NCBI RefSeq assembly: GCF_944324995.1
Contig: NZ_CALUYL010000002.1
Location: 62,001-126,000 of the forward strand
Reading direction: 5' to 3'
From: an uncultured Mailhella sp.
Lineage (GTDB): Bacteria > Desulfobacterota > Desulfovibrionia > Desulfovibrionales > Desulfovibrionaceae
DNA: 64,000 nt
A program made the translations under genes and the position numbers. Below the pieces are notes generated by a model. It ran no database searches, had not been told where the DNA came from, and was given only the letters and a program-made list of their open reading frames with translations. Shown here in pieces: positions 39,508 through 47,062 of the stretch (positions within the stretch are counted from its first letter, which is position 1; each line of letters starts with the position of its first letter).

Positions 39508-40287
39508 ATGACCACTCTGAGACTCTCCAAGTCCAAAATCGGCACATTTACCCTGTGCCCTCAGAAGTACCAATATACATACGTAGATAAGATCATTCCT
39601 GAAAAAACTCCGAAGGCCATGCTGGAAGGCTCTGCCCTTCATCATGTCATCGAGAATACCATCGTGTACGGTGACAAGATTGCAGAAATTTCCAGAGTGG
39701 CATCCGACGAATTCTGGAAGGACATCGAGCTGACGGGCACAGAATATGAAAGCCCGGAAGCCATGAAAAAAGCTCAGGACAGCGTACTCAAAGAAGCTGA
39801 AACATTTCTCTCGCAGATCGACCCTCTCAATCCCGTGGATATGGAAACGTACTTTGAGTATCCGTTGTTCAATCCTGAGACAGGTGAGGTCCATGAGAAC
39901 ATACTGCTTCGCGGATACATGGATCTCATAGACTGCACAGATGACGGAATTTACCGAGTCATAGATATCAAGACTTCGGCACGAACTCCGTTTGACTGGC
40001 AGGCAGATCGTTCCCTGGAACTCAGTACCTATGCGTACCTTCTGGCCAGTCGTTTCGGCTGGAACAGTTGTGTTCCGGTTTCTTATCTGTACCTTGTCAG
40101 AACTAAAAATCCCAAAGTCGTATGGCTCAACTCTGCACGGAGCAGAAAGGATTTCCAGCAGACATACTCCATGCTGCTGTCCATATCCCAGGCTATCATG
40201 CAGGGTAACTTTTATAAAAATATCGGAATGCACTGTTCCTGGTGTCAGCATCAGGACATATGCTTCCATTCAAAATCCATAATGTGA
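39508..40287 (+). CDS. Cas4/RecB-like PD-(D/E)XK exonuclease with Fe-S cysteines
   Basis: A 259-residue nuclease of the PDDEXK_1 group. SKIGTFTLCPQKYQYTYVDKI (C17) near the start, LRGYMDLID then RVIDIKTS (D ... D-x-K) in the middle, and the Y-A-Y segment (LELSTYAYLLA) form the catalytic core. CSWCQHQDIC near the C-terminus supplies three more cysteines, giving four for an iron-sulphur cluster as in Cas4 and AddB. It probably resects DNA ends to feed the ERF protein encoded next. ATG 39508 was chosen for the GGAGG 5 nt upstream. No CRISPR array is present. Confidence 0.82.
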   Translation: MTTLRLSKSKIGTFTLCPQKYQYTYVDKIIPEKTPKAMLEGSALHHVIENTIVYGDKIAEISRVASDEFWKDIELTGTEYESPEAMKKAQDSVLKEAETFLSQIDPLNPVDMETYFEYPLFNPETGEVHENILLRGYMDLIDCTDDGIYRVIDIKTSARTPFDWQADRSLELSTYAYLLASRFGWNSCVPVSYLYLVRTKNPKVVWLNSARSRKDFQQTYSMLLSISQAIMQGNFYKNIGMHCSWCQHQDICFHSKSIM

Positions 40288-40296
40288 GGTTATCGT

Positions 40297-40989
40297 ATGG
40301 AATTTTCCTATGCATCAGATGATATACGTGAATTGGCAAAAGCGCTTCTGAATGTGCAGAGGCAGCTTCAACCTGCTATTAAAGATGCCGTCAATCCTTT
40401 TGTCAAAAACAAGTACGCGACACTGAACAGTATTATGGACTGTTGTCGCTCCGTATTGATTGACAACGGCATTCTGCTGGTTCAGCACCAGGTTCCCGCC
40501 GAACCCGGATACTGCGGCATTGTCACCAAGCTTGTTCATGCGGAAACTGGTCAGTATCAGGCAGGTCTGGCCATGATCCCGCTGGCAAAAAATGACGCTC
40601 AGGGTTTCGGCTCTGCCTGTACCTATGGACGACGCTATGCGCTTTCTGCCATGCTCGGCATAGTCACGGAAGAAGATGATGACGGCAATGCCGCATCCTT
40701 CCCACAGGAAAAGTGTCCGTCACGGCGTACTTCCCGGTCGCAGTCTTCGACCGCACAAAAGAAGATACCGCTGAGTCAGATACTTTCGTCCTTGAATCTT
40801 GCCGACTACATTCCCCATTACCGGAAATACCTGGAGCAGCTCTACGGCTGTCCTGTGGAGAGCATGACTAATGAGCAATATCAGGAACAGGTTGAAATAC
40901 TTAGAGAATGTAAGGGAAGTCCCTTGGCTATGCGGGGATTGATCAAAACCCTCAACCCCTACAGAAAACCGCAACCCATCAGACAATAG
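40297..40989 (+). CDS. erf: ERF-family single-strand annealing recombinase
   Basis: A 230-residue protein. Residues about 10-145 form the ERF domain: AIKDAVNPFVKNKYATLNSIMD, then GILLVQHQ, and the signature GSACTYGRRYALSAMLGI. ERF proteins such as that of phage P22 anneal complementary single strands during phage recombination. It lies 9 bp after the Cas4-like nuclease, forming a two-gene exonuclease/annealase set comparable to lambda Exo/Beta. The C-terminal 60 residues are variable. Confidence 0.9.
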   Translation: MEFSYASDDIRELAKALLNVQRQLQPAIKDAVNPFVKNKYATLNSIMDCCRSVLIDNGILLVQHQVPAEPGYCGIVTKLVHAETGQYQAGLAMIPLAKNDAQGFGSACTYGRRYALSAMLGIVTEEDDDGNAASFPQEKCPSRRTSRSQSSTAQKKIPLSQILSSLNLADYIPHYRKYLEQLYGCPVESMTNEQYQEQVEILRECKGSPLAMRGLIKTLNPYRKPQPIRQ

Positions 40990-41008
40990 CTTCGACAGGC
41001 TAAAACAA

Positions 41009-41043
41009 AAGCTCTCTTTTACATCAAAAGAGGGCTTATTTTT
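41009..41043 (+). terminator. Terminator after erf
   Basis: AAGCTCTCTTTT (41009-41020) pairs with AAAAGAGGGCTT (41026-41037) with one G-T wobble, followed by ATTTTTTTG. Confidence 0.8.
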
Positions 41044-41127
41044 GTGTCGTAAATTTTTTATGTTTTTATATAGAAATGGTATTAGTAGTTTATTTTTTTT
41101 GTTTAACATTCAACAATGGAGTTAATT

Positions 41128-42012
41128 ATGGCTTCTTTTCAAGATCAAATTAGTGAACTGAGTGATCAAGTTTTTGAAAAACTCAACATCAATACGTTTC
41201 CACTTGTTCCCGTAGATGAGAACAGAAGGGAATATGAAGAGAATAAGGAATACGAAATTCCCGTTGACCTTATTTTCGACAACCCATGTGAAATTCGTAA
41301 GCACATGGATACGGAAGAGCTTGAGACTCTGAAGAACAGCATCAAAGCCACTGGTCAGAACAGCAGCATTATCCTTACGGAAGCGACTGTCGGAGATAAA
41401 GCAAAGCCGGAGCAGTCTGAGAAGCGGATATATCTGATTTCCGGTCAGCGTCGGTTGCGTGCCTGTCGAGAACTTGGATTTAAAACCATCCGGGCCAGAT
41501 TTATTTATTCCAATCTCAGAAATGTCTGTCTGGAAGATAACATTGCCAGAGCAGATATTCATTACATCGACATGGCCGAGTACATAAATAAGTATCACCT
41601 AACGACAAAGTATCTTACTGAGACGCTTCATATATCGAAACAAACGGTTTCAGATTATAGAACGTTGATGAATCTTGATGAAAAAATACGTAACAGCATA
41701 CGACAAAGACACGATATTCCAAAACGAGACATGCTGATCATTGCAAGAAAGAAGGAGGATAAGCAAATGGAAGCGTTCAATAATTACATGGAAAAAAAGG
41801 AAAACAAACCTATGAGACAGAAAAAAGACCCGAAGAGTAAAGCCTATTATGATATCAATAAATTATACATGTATCTATTGAACAATTCTGATCTTGCACA
41901 AGAAAATCTTACAGATGTATATGAAGTTGCACAGAAAATTGTAAATTTAATAGAAAAATATAATGAAAATGAATATATAAATTTTGTAAATGGTAATGAA
42001 GAAAGCGTATAA
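41128..42012 (+). CDS. ParB-like nuclease/partition-domain protein
   Basis: A 294-residue protein with a ParB N-terminal domain: EIPVDLIFDNPCEIRKHMDTEELETLKNSI, then LISGQRRLRACRELGFKTI (the ParB CTP-binding box), and an HTH region (TKYLTETLHISKQTVSDYR). The C-terminal 90 residues are charged, AT-rich and not recognisable. No ParA gene is adjacent, so a partition role is doubtful; it may regulate or nick element DNA. ATG 41128 was chosen for the GGAG 6 nt upstream; an ATG at 41116 overlaps that site. Confidence 0.8.
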   Translation: MASFQDQISELSDQVFEKLNINTFPLVPVDENRREYEENKEYEIPVDLIFDNPCEIRKHMDTEELETLKNSIKATGQNSSIILTEATVGDKAKPEQSEKRIYLISGQRRLRACRELGFKTIRARFIYSNLRNVCLEDNIARADIHYIDMAEYINKYHLTTKYLTETLHISKQTVSDYRTLMNLDEKIRNSIRQRHDIPKRDMLIIARKKEDKQMEAFNNYMEKKENKPMRQKKDPKSKAYYDINKLYMYLLNNSDLAQENLTDVYEVAQKIVNLIEKYNENEYINFVNGNEESV

Positions 42013-42129
42013 TATATGGTAATATCTGAGAAGACGGTATATATTTTACCGTCTTCTTAAAAAATAAAATAAGTTAACTTGAAATATATTACATAAATAT
42101 ATCAAGTTTTATATGCAAAAGAGGAAGAT

Positions 42130-43098
42130 ATGGCATTTGTAATTCGAAAAAATAGTGAAAATCTTATTGATAAATTGGAAAATGCTGGTCACTTTAGAAG
42201 AAGATTTTTAGAAAATTGTTCTTCTTTTATGTATGTTATTAATAAAATAAATGAAAATACAGGTGAAATTACACAAAATCCTATTGGATTTTATAGATGT
42301 AAAGACTGTATGTGTCCTATATGTAATGATATTAAATTGTATAAAATTAAGAATGATCTGATTAGTAAGATAGAAAGTATGGATACTTGTAATGCAATAT
42401 TTTTTACAATTTCACCAAAAAGAGTTGAAATCAGATATATTAAAGATTTAATAAATGTATTAAGAGGAACATTTACAAAAATAAAAAATAATAAATTTTT
42501 CAGAAATAGAATTTCAGGATATATTACATGTATAGAATTTGGAAGTATTACTGATAAAAACTATATTCATATACATATGCATTGTGTATTAGCCATGTCA
42601 AATAGTGTAAAAGGTAGAAATTTTATAAAAAATACTGATTTTAATAGTATAGTATGTGATATATTTGATAGCATTGCGTCTAAGTTAAAATTTACGCCAT
42701 ATATGGTAAATAAAATAATATATGAAGTTTCTTGTGAAGAAAATTACATACCAGTTCAAACTAATATACAGTCAATTACAAGCATAAGTAAAATAATTCA
42801 AAAGATGAAATATATACTAAAGTCAAAGGATTTAGAAAATCTTATATTATCATTAAATAGAAGCTCTTTAACTTCGTTTATAAGTCAAATTGTAAATATG
42901 AAATATGTAACTAGAGGCGGAATATTTAGCAAAAGTAATACTAAACATAATATATCTTCTGCTGACTTCGCAGCAGAGTATAAAAATTGTTATTTACTTA
43001 ATAGATTAGATACAGAAAAATATATTCAAAAAAATAAGGAAAAATTTCTTCTGTGGAAGAGTGCGGATACTTTTTATTCAGAAATTGGAGAAGTCTGA
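42130..43098 (+). CDS. rep: Rolling-circle replication initiator (Rep, HUH)
   Basis: A 322-residue protein with the motif order of plasmid RCR Rep proteins. A cysteine motif FYRCKDCMCPICNDIKLYK is at 54-72, motif 1 FFTISP at about 91-96, the metal-binding motif 2 IHIHMHC at 146-152 (HUH class) and a candidate nucleophile Y228 with flanking lysines (KMKYILK) as motif 3. It would nick a double-strand origin and start rolling-circle synthesis. GC content is far below the rest of the window. An AGAGGAAG site precedes the ATG. Its presence suggests that the element replicates as a circle after excision. Confidence 0.8.
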   Translation: MAFVIRKNSENLIDKLENAGHFRRRFLENCSSFMYVINKINENTGEITQNPIGFYRCKDCMCPICNDIKLYKIKNDLISKIESMDTCNAIFFTISPKRVEIRYIKDLINVLRGTFTKIKNNKFFRNRISGYITCIEFGSITDKNYIHIHMHCVLAMSNSVKGRNFIKNTDFNSIVCDIFDSIASKLKFTPYMVNKIIYEVSCEENYIPVQTNIQSITSISKIIQKMKYILKSKDLENLILSLNRSSLTSFISQIVNMKYVTRGGIFSKSNTKHNISSADFAAEYKNCYLLNRLDTEKYIQKNKEKFLLWKSADTFYSEIGEV

Positions 43099-43286
43099 GT
43101 CATAGTATCGACAGATTGATCTCCATAAAAAGTCTCCGACTCAGAGTTACATGAAACTGTACATGCATTATATAATAACATATTGAAATATATGTGTTTA
43201 TAGTCGATTTTAAAAGATAAATTTGTGATCAGAAGTTTCTATACTATTAAATAAGGTTGCCCTCTGGCATTTACGATGCCCTATAT

Positions 43287-43316
43287 CCCCATGCCGAATG
43301 GTATGGGGAATTTTTT
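43287..43316 (+). terminator. Terminator near the element's right end
   Basis: CCCCAT (43287-43292) pairs with ATGGGG (43302-43307), followed by AATTTTTT. It lies about 190 bp after rep. Confidence 0.7.
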
Positions 43317-43469
43317 AACTGAGCGACAGGTGCCCTCCTCCCATGCGTCCATTGGATGCGTTTTTCAGGGGAAGAAGACGTGGAAAAAACGGGAAAAAGA
43401 TCATGTCCCTTTGACTCTTGTTGATTTTTACATAACTAGTTGAAATTATTTATTTTTTGTATAAACGAC

Positions 43470-43480
43470 GGGGATGTATG
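43470..43480 (+). repeat. Candidate integrase arm site, right
   Basis: GGGGATGTATG is an exact copy of the 11-bp motif found three times beside int, 66 bp inside attR. Confidence 0.55.
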
Positions 43481-43545
43481 AAAAGATGTATTCTCCATAA
43501 GCAAACTACAGTATTTTATATAAATATCAATATGTTATCTTGTCA

Positions 43546-43562
43546 GTTCAAATCCCTCTCTC
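43546..43562 (+). repeat. attR core of the integrated element
   Basis: An exact copy of the 17-bp tRNA-Ser 3' sequence at 18527-18543. After it the sequence departs from the tRNA (CGAATG instead of the TCCGCCA end), so the original tRNA 3' tail here has decayed or was never longer. Confidence 0.8.
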
Positions 43563-43568
43563 GAATGT

Positions 43569-43597
43569 AACCCGTTGATTCATCAACGGGTTTTTTC
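43569..43597 (+). terminator. Terminator just outside attR
   Basis: AACCCGTTGA pairs with TCAACGGGTT around a TTCA loop, followed by TTTTCTTTT. Before integration it would have lain right after tRNA-Ser, so it is probably that gene's original terminator. Confidence 0.8.
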
Positions 43598-44135
43598 TTT
43601 TAATCACAGCTCATTCGTCATGGAAGCATCTTCCGGATGCGTTTCAGGCACAGGCCGTGAACGACCTCGAGCACTGCATCCTCCCGAAACGTCTTCTCCC
43701 TCCCGGCACCTTTTTGAAGTACCAGCCCAGCTGTTATCATTATTCCGGCATCGGGCATGTGGGAACAACGCCTGTTCCCTCCTGGTAAAACGAAAGCTGT
43801 CGCGCTCTGGATGGAATGAAAAATTTCTCCAACGCGCTCCGGCTCTCTGTAACTGCCTGAGCCTGCGCTGTCCCCATGGAACAATCATCGACATGGAGAT
43901 GACAACAGTCCGGCCCTCCTCCCCCCCGAATATAATAGGTTCCCACGAAGCAGAGAGCATCCCGGTTCATGCCCGATAATGCAAAAATGTTTCTCCTGCA
44001 TCAGCATCTTTCCCATGTCTGCGGCCTTCTTTCCCGGCATGGATGATTTACTCGGCATGAAAAACAGATTACGCTGAGTACAGTTTTCCATAACTTCCGT
44101 TTACCGCCGCTCCTGCGCGCCGTCTGGAAAATGCC
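43598..44135. other. Intergenic, no gene seen
   Basis: About 540 bp of host-like composition. Open frames occur on both strands, including one of 118 codons on the minus strand, but none shows a ribosome-binding site or family match. Confidence 0.4.
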
Positions 44136-45668
44136 ATGCGCTACAAGCTCTTCCTCTTTCATGCCGACATGTTCAGCACCGCCATCATGCACGTTCTGCA
44201 GGAAGGGCGCGATAAAAACGGCTGGCTCAAACACCTGCTTCCTTTCCCTGCCGCTGCCTCTGCTGCGGAACTGGCCGAACAGCTCCGGTCCGTGACGCCG
44301 TCATCCGGCGCCCTGTATGCTTCCGCCCGTGAAAACGTATGGGAATGGCGCACGGAACACGGCACGCTCTGGAAACTCACTTCTCAAAGAATCAACACGC
44401 AGGAAGAGCTGCCGCCTGAACACGGGCATCTTCTGACCATCCGGCTGGACTGGCATTTCGCCTCCAGACTCATTCCCGCCGTTCTCGACTTTGCCTGCCG
44501 TCACAACTTTTATCTGGCGGATGTTCAAAGACCTGATCCTTTTCTCTGGAGTCCGAACAGGCTCGGACACACCGAGATCTTTCAGTGCCGCGAGCGCTCC
44601 CGCGAACTTGTAGCGACATTGGAAAAACGCATGACAGGTTTGCGAAACATCGTAAAAATCGCAGACTGGACCATCCCTCTGGACATGAGAGAAGAAAAAA
44701 GGATGCACGGTTATGCGGCGTATGCAGTCGTGCTGTCGAGCAGAAAGGCGTGCGCCCCGCGGGACCTGGGCAAAAAGGCCGAAGAGCTCTGCACCATTCT
44801 TAAAGAAACGCTGAGAGCTGACGAACGCCTCATGTTTCATGACCGTTTTTTCTGGGTGAACTCGGAAAAAGGAGGATATGAAACCGCCTTCTGCCTTGAA
44901 GGCTACGGTAAGAATCCTTCCATGACGGCACACATGGATGCGCCTGAAGACGACTATCGACAAGATCTTCCCGGGAGCACGACCATCGAACCTCTCCGCC
45001 GCCTTGGAGCGCTGAAGCTGAAACGCAGAGCGCAGGAATTTTTTCCTGAAAACCCGAATGATTCCCCCATTGCGCGCCGTATGATGCTCCGCGACATGGT
45101 CTTCCGTTTTCCCGATCCCGGGATGCGTCTTGCCGCCAGCATCCACATGGAAAAACAATGCAGAGTCATGGGAAACCGCCTTCGCTACGATGTCGGCGGC
45201 AGATATGAGGGCGCCGTATTCGGACTGGAAGATATTCCTTACGATGCCTTGCTGGACACAAAAGAACATACCGGCACGCTTTATGTGGAAAGCAGCCTCT
45301 TCAACCTGCTGCTGCCCGCCATTGACGCTCATGTCCCCGGAGGCATTGAAGTCTATTCTTCCCTCAATATGCTGAGTCCCGTGCAGTGCGGACTGATTGC
45401 CAGGGAACTTAAACGGCTTTCATGGCTGGCAAAGCATGAACCGGATTCCCCGGAGATGGAGGAATACCTCAAAGATGTCTGGATCAAAGCTCTCGCGCCT
45501 TCAGAGGAGTGGACAGACGAAAACACTGGTCCGGAGGCGGAAAAAGCCTGTCTGCTCAAATATCGCAGGAACTTCTGTTCCTTCCTTTCCTTTATGATCG
45601 ACTGGTTTTCCGCCAGGGACGACAGCGTGACCACACAGGACGAAGCCGTGAATATCTTCGGGCTGTAA
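44136..45668 (+). CDS. Uncharacterised 510-residue protein
   Basis: I do not recognise this protein. It starts MRYKLFLFHADMFSTAIMHVLQEG and has no signal peptide or membrane span, so it is probably cytoplasmic. The composition is rich in Arg and Glu, and codon use is like the host genes. The N-terminal half contains a short alpha/beta-like stretch (HLLTIRLDWHFASRLIPAVLDFA), and the middle repeats a pattern of polar helices; no nucleotide-binding or metal motif is obvious. A weak ribosome-binding site precedes the ATG. It is the first host gene beyond attR. The next gene is 137 bp away on the same strand. Confidence 0.75.
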   Translation: MRYKLFLFHADMFSTAIMHVLQEGRDKNGWLKHLLPFPAAASAAELAEQLRSVTPSSGALYASARENVWEWRTEHGTLWKLTSQRINTQEELPPEHGHLLTIRLDWHFASRLIPAVLDFACRHNFYLADVQRPDPFLWSPNRLGHTEIFQCRERSRELVATLEKRMTGLRNIVKIADWTIPLDMREEKRMHGYAAYAVVLSSRKACAPRDLGKKAEELCTILKETLRADERLMFHDRFFWVNSEKGGYETAFCLEGYGKNPSMTAHMDAPEDDYRQDLPGSTTIEPLRRLGALKLKRRAQEFFPENPNDSPIARRMMLRDMVFRFPDPGMRLAASIHMEKQCRVMGNRLRYDVGGRYEGAVFGLEDIPYDALLDTKEHTGTLYVESSLFNLLLPAIDAHVPGGIEVYSSLNMLSPVQCGLIARELKRLSWLAKHEPDSPEMEEYLKDVWIKALAPSEEWTDENTGPEAEKACLLKYRRNFCSFLSFMIDWFSARDDSVTTQDEAVNIFGL

Positions 45669-45804
45669 AAACATTCTGCCAAAGCTGCCTCCAAAGCCGG
45701 ATACGCCGCTTTTGCCGTTGCCGATTGCCCTCGGGCAATGCTATCCAGCATCCGCAGTCTTTTATGCTTCATTCGCCTTTTACGCTTCTTTTCAGGAGAG
45801 CATC

Positions 45805-46098
45805 ATGGCAGAACACATCGAGCGCAAGCCCTTCAAAGCAGGCGACATCGTTCAGCATTTCAAGCATGAACGCTACCCCGCCGACTCTCCCATGTACACC
45901 TACAGGATTCTTGGATACGCCACGCATTCCGAAACCAGAGAAACTCTCGTCCTCTATGAGGCGCTCTACGATATGAACTCCGAGGATACGCTCAAAGTCT
46001 TTGCAAGGCCGCTCGACATGTTCATGTCCAAAGTGGACAAGGAGAAGTATCCCGACATCCGGCAGGAATACCGATTTGAGCTTCTGAGCAGGGGATGA
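45805..46098 (+). CDS. DUF1653 protein
   Basis: A 97-residue protein. The order of KAGDIVQHFKHE, YRILGYATHSETRETLVLYEALY and FARPLDMFMSKV matches DUF1653, a small family of unknown function usually encoded singly in bacteria. The ATG at 45805 has AGGAG 6 nt upstream; the longer frame from 45712 lacks a site and homology. A strong hairpin terminator lies about 90 bp downstream. Confidence 0.85.
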   Translation: MAEHIERKPFKAGDIVQHFKHERYPADSPMYTYRILGYATHSETRETLVLYEALYDMNSEDTLKVFARPLDMFMSKVDKEKYPDIRQEYRFELLSRG

Positions 46099-46462
46099 TG
46101 GCGCATGCCTGCTTTGCCGGTCGAACGCAAAACACATGCCTGCGACGTTGAAGAACGTGCTATCTTCACATCTGCATGGGATCGCCCGTCTGAAAAATCA
46201 GACGGAGCTTTTCATTCCGCTCATCTTCCCTGATCCCAGCCCGTTCTTGTGCGTATCCGTTCCAAGGCTGAATGAAGAGAGAGGCTTCGTTTTGCGGCGG
46301 CTCCGACGCTTCTCCTCTGAAAAGATGGAGCGCACTGAAAGATGGAACTCCGGCAGAAACGCTTCATCGCTCATGACTTCCATGTGTGAGGAGACTTGCA
46401 GAGAGGCAAAAACAACTTCATGCTGACGGCAGCATACCGTCACCCACCTTCGAGGCAACATC
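46099..46462. other. Intergenic with terminator
   Basis: About 360 bp between the DUF1653 and SGNH genes. It contains the terminator at 46186-46212; the rest is presumably the promoter of the hydrolase gene. No gene is supported. Confidence 0.45.
46186..46212 (+). terminator. Terminator after the DUF1653 gene
   Basis: CCGTCTGA-AAAA-TCAGACGG is a perfect 8-bp stem at 46186-46205, followed by AGCTTTTC. Confidence 0.75.
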
Positions 46463-47008
46463 ATGAATATTCTTTGCATAGGCGACAGCCTTACCTACGG
46501 TTACGGCGTCGGACGTTCGGAAACGTGGTGCGCGCTGGCCTCGCAGCTTACGGGGCATGAGTTCATCAACAAGGGCGTCAACGGCGCGACCACCGGAGAA
46601 ATGGCGGAACAGCCGCTCTACGGCGACGAAGTCCTCGTCATGGGAGGCCTCAACAATTTTTTCATGGGCATGCCCGTTTCCGTGCCGCTTGCGGACATTC
46701 GCAGCCTATGCAAGCGCGCGGCAGACATGGGAATCCGGCCCGTGGTGGGGATTCCCATGCAGATTTCGCAGGATGTTTCGGAAGCCTGGTGTGAAGGCCC
46801 CATAGATATGGATATCGTGCGCTCCGCCTACGCCGAATTTGCCTGCGCCCTTCAGCAGCAGTGCCTGTGCGACGGCACGGAATATCTCGACTTTCGTCCC
46901 GTCGTCGGCCCTGACGATCTTTCCTTTGACGGCATTCACCTCAACAGACGCGGCCATAAGCACATGGCAGACGCCGTTGCCGCGCACTGGAACGCCCGAA
47001 AAAAATAA
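46463..47008 (+). CDS. SGNH/GDSL-family hydrolase
   Basis: A 181-residue esterase-type hydrolase. Block I is ILCIGDSLTYGYG with the nucleophile Ser, block III is GGLNNFF in place of the usual GxND, and block V is SFDGIHLNRRGHKHM with the catalytic Asp and His. No signal peptide is present, so it acts in the cytoplasm. It may de-esterify small acyl compounds; the substrate is unknown. It converges with the MFS gene on the opposite strand 54 bp downstream. Confidence 0.9.
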   Translation: MNILCIGDSLTYGYGVGRSETWCALASQLTGHEFINKGVNGATTGEMAEQPLYGDEVLVMGGLNNFFMGMPVSVPLADIRSLCKRAADMGIRPVVGIPMQISQDVSEAWCEGPIDMDIVRSAYAEFACALQQQCLCDGTEYLDFRPVVGPDDLSFDGIHLNRRGHKHMADAVAAHWNARKK

Positions 47009-47062
47009 CGGCGCACAAGTTCTGACGGCACGGGTTCTTTCGCCGCCCGCCGCCTCGAACGT

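Larger units (their letters stand above)
43099..43545. other. AT-rich right end of the element
   Basis: No gene is seen. The stretch holds a terminator at 43287-43316 and an integrase arm-site copy at 43470-43480, and it ends at attR. Confidence 0.5.

Noticed and set aside
39508..40287. cas4 of a CRISPR locus
   Set aside because: No CRISPR repeats or other cas genes; the neighbour is an ERF annealase, so a recombination nuclease fits better.
41128..42012. ParAB partition system
   Set aside because: No ParA gene is adjacent and no parS-like repeats were seen.
18527..43562. Complete prophage
   Set aside because: No capsid, portal, terminase, tail or lysis genes.
43604..43960. 118-codon open frame on the minus strand
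   Set aside because: No ribosome-binding site, no homology and an alternating-frame composition.
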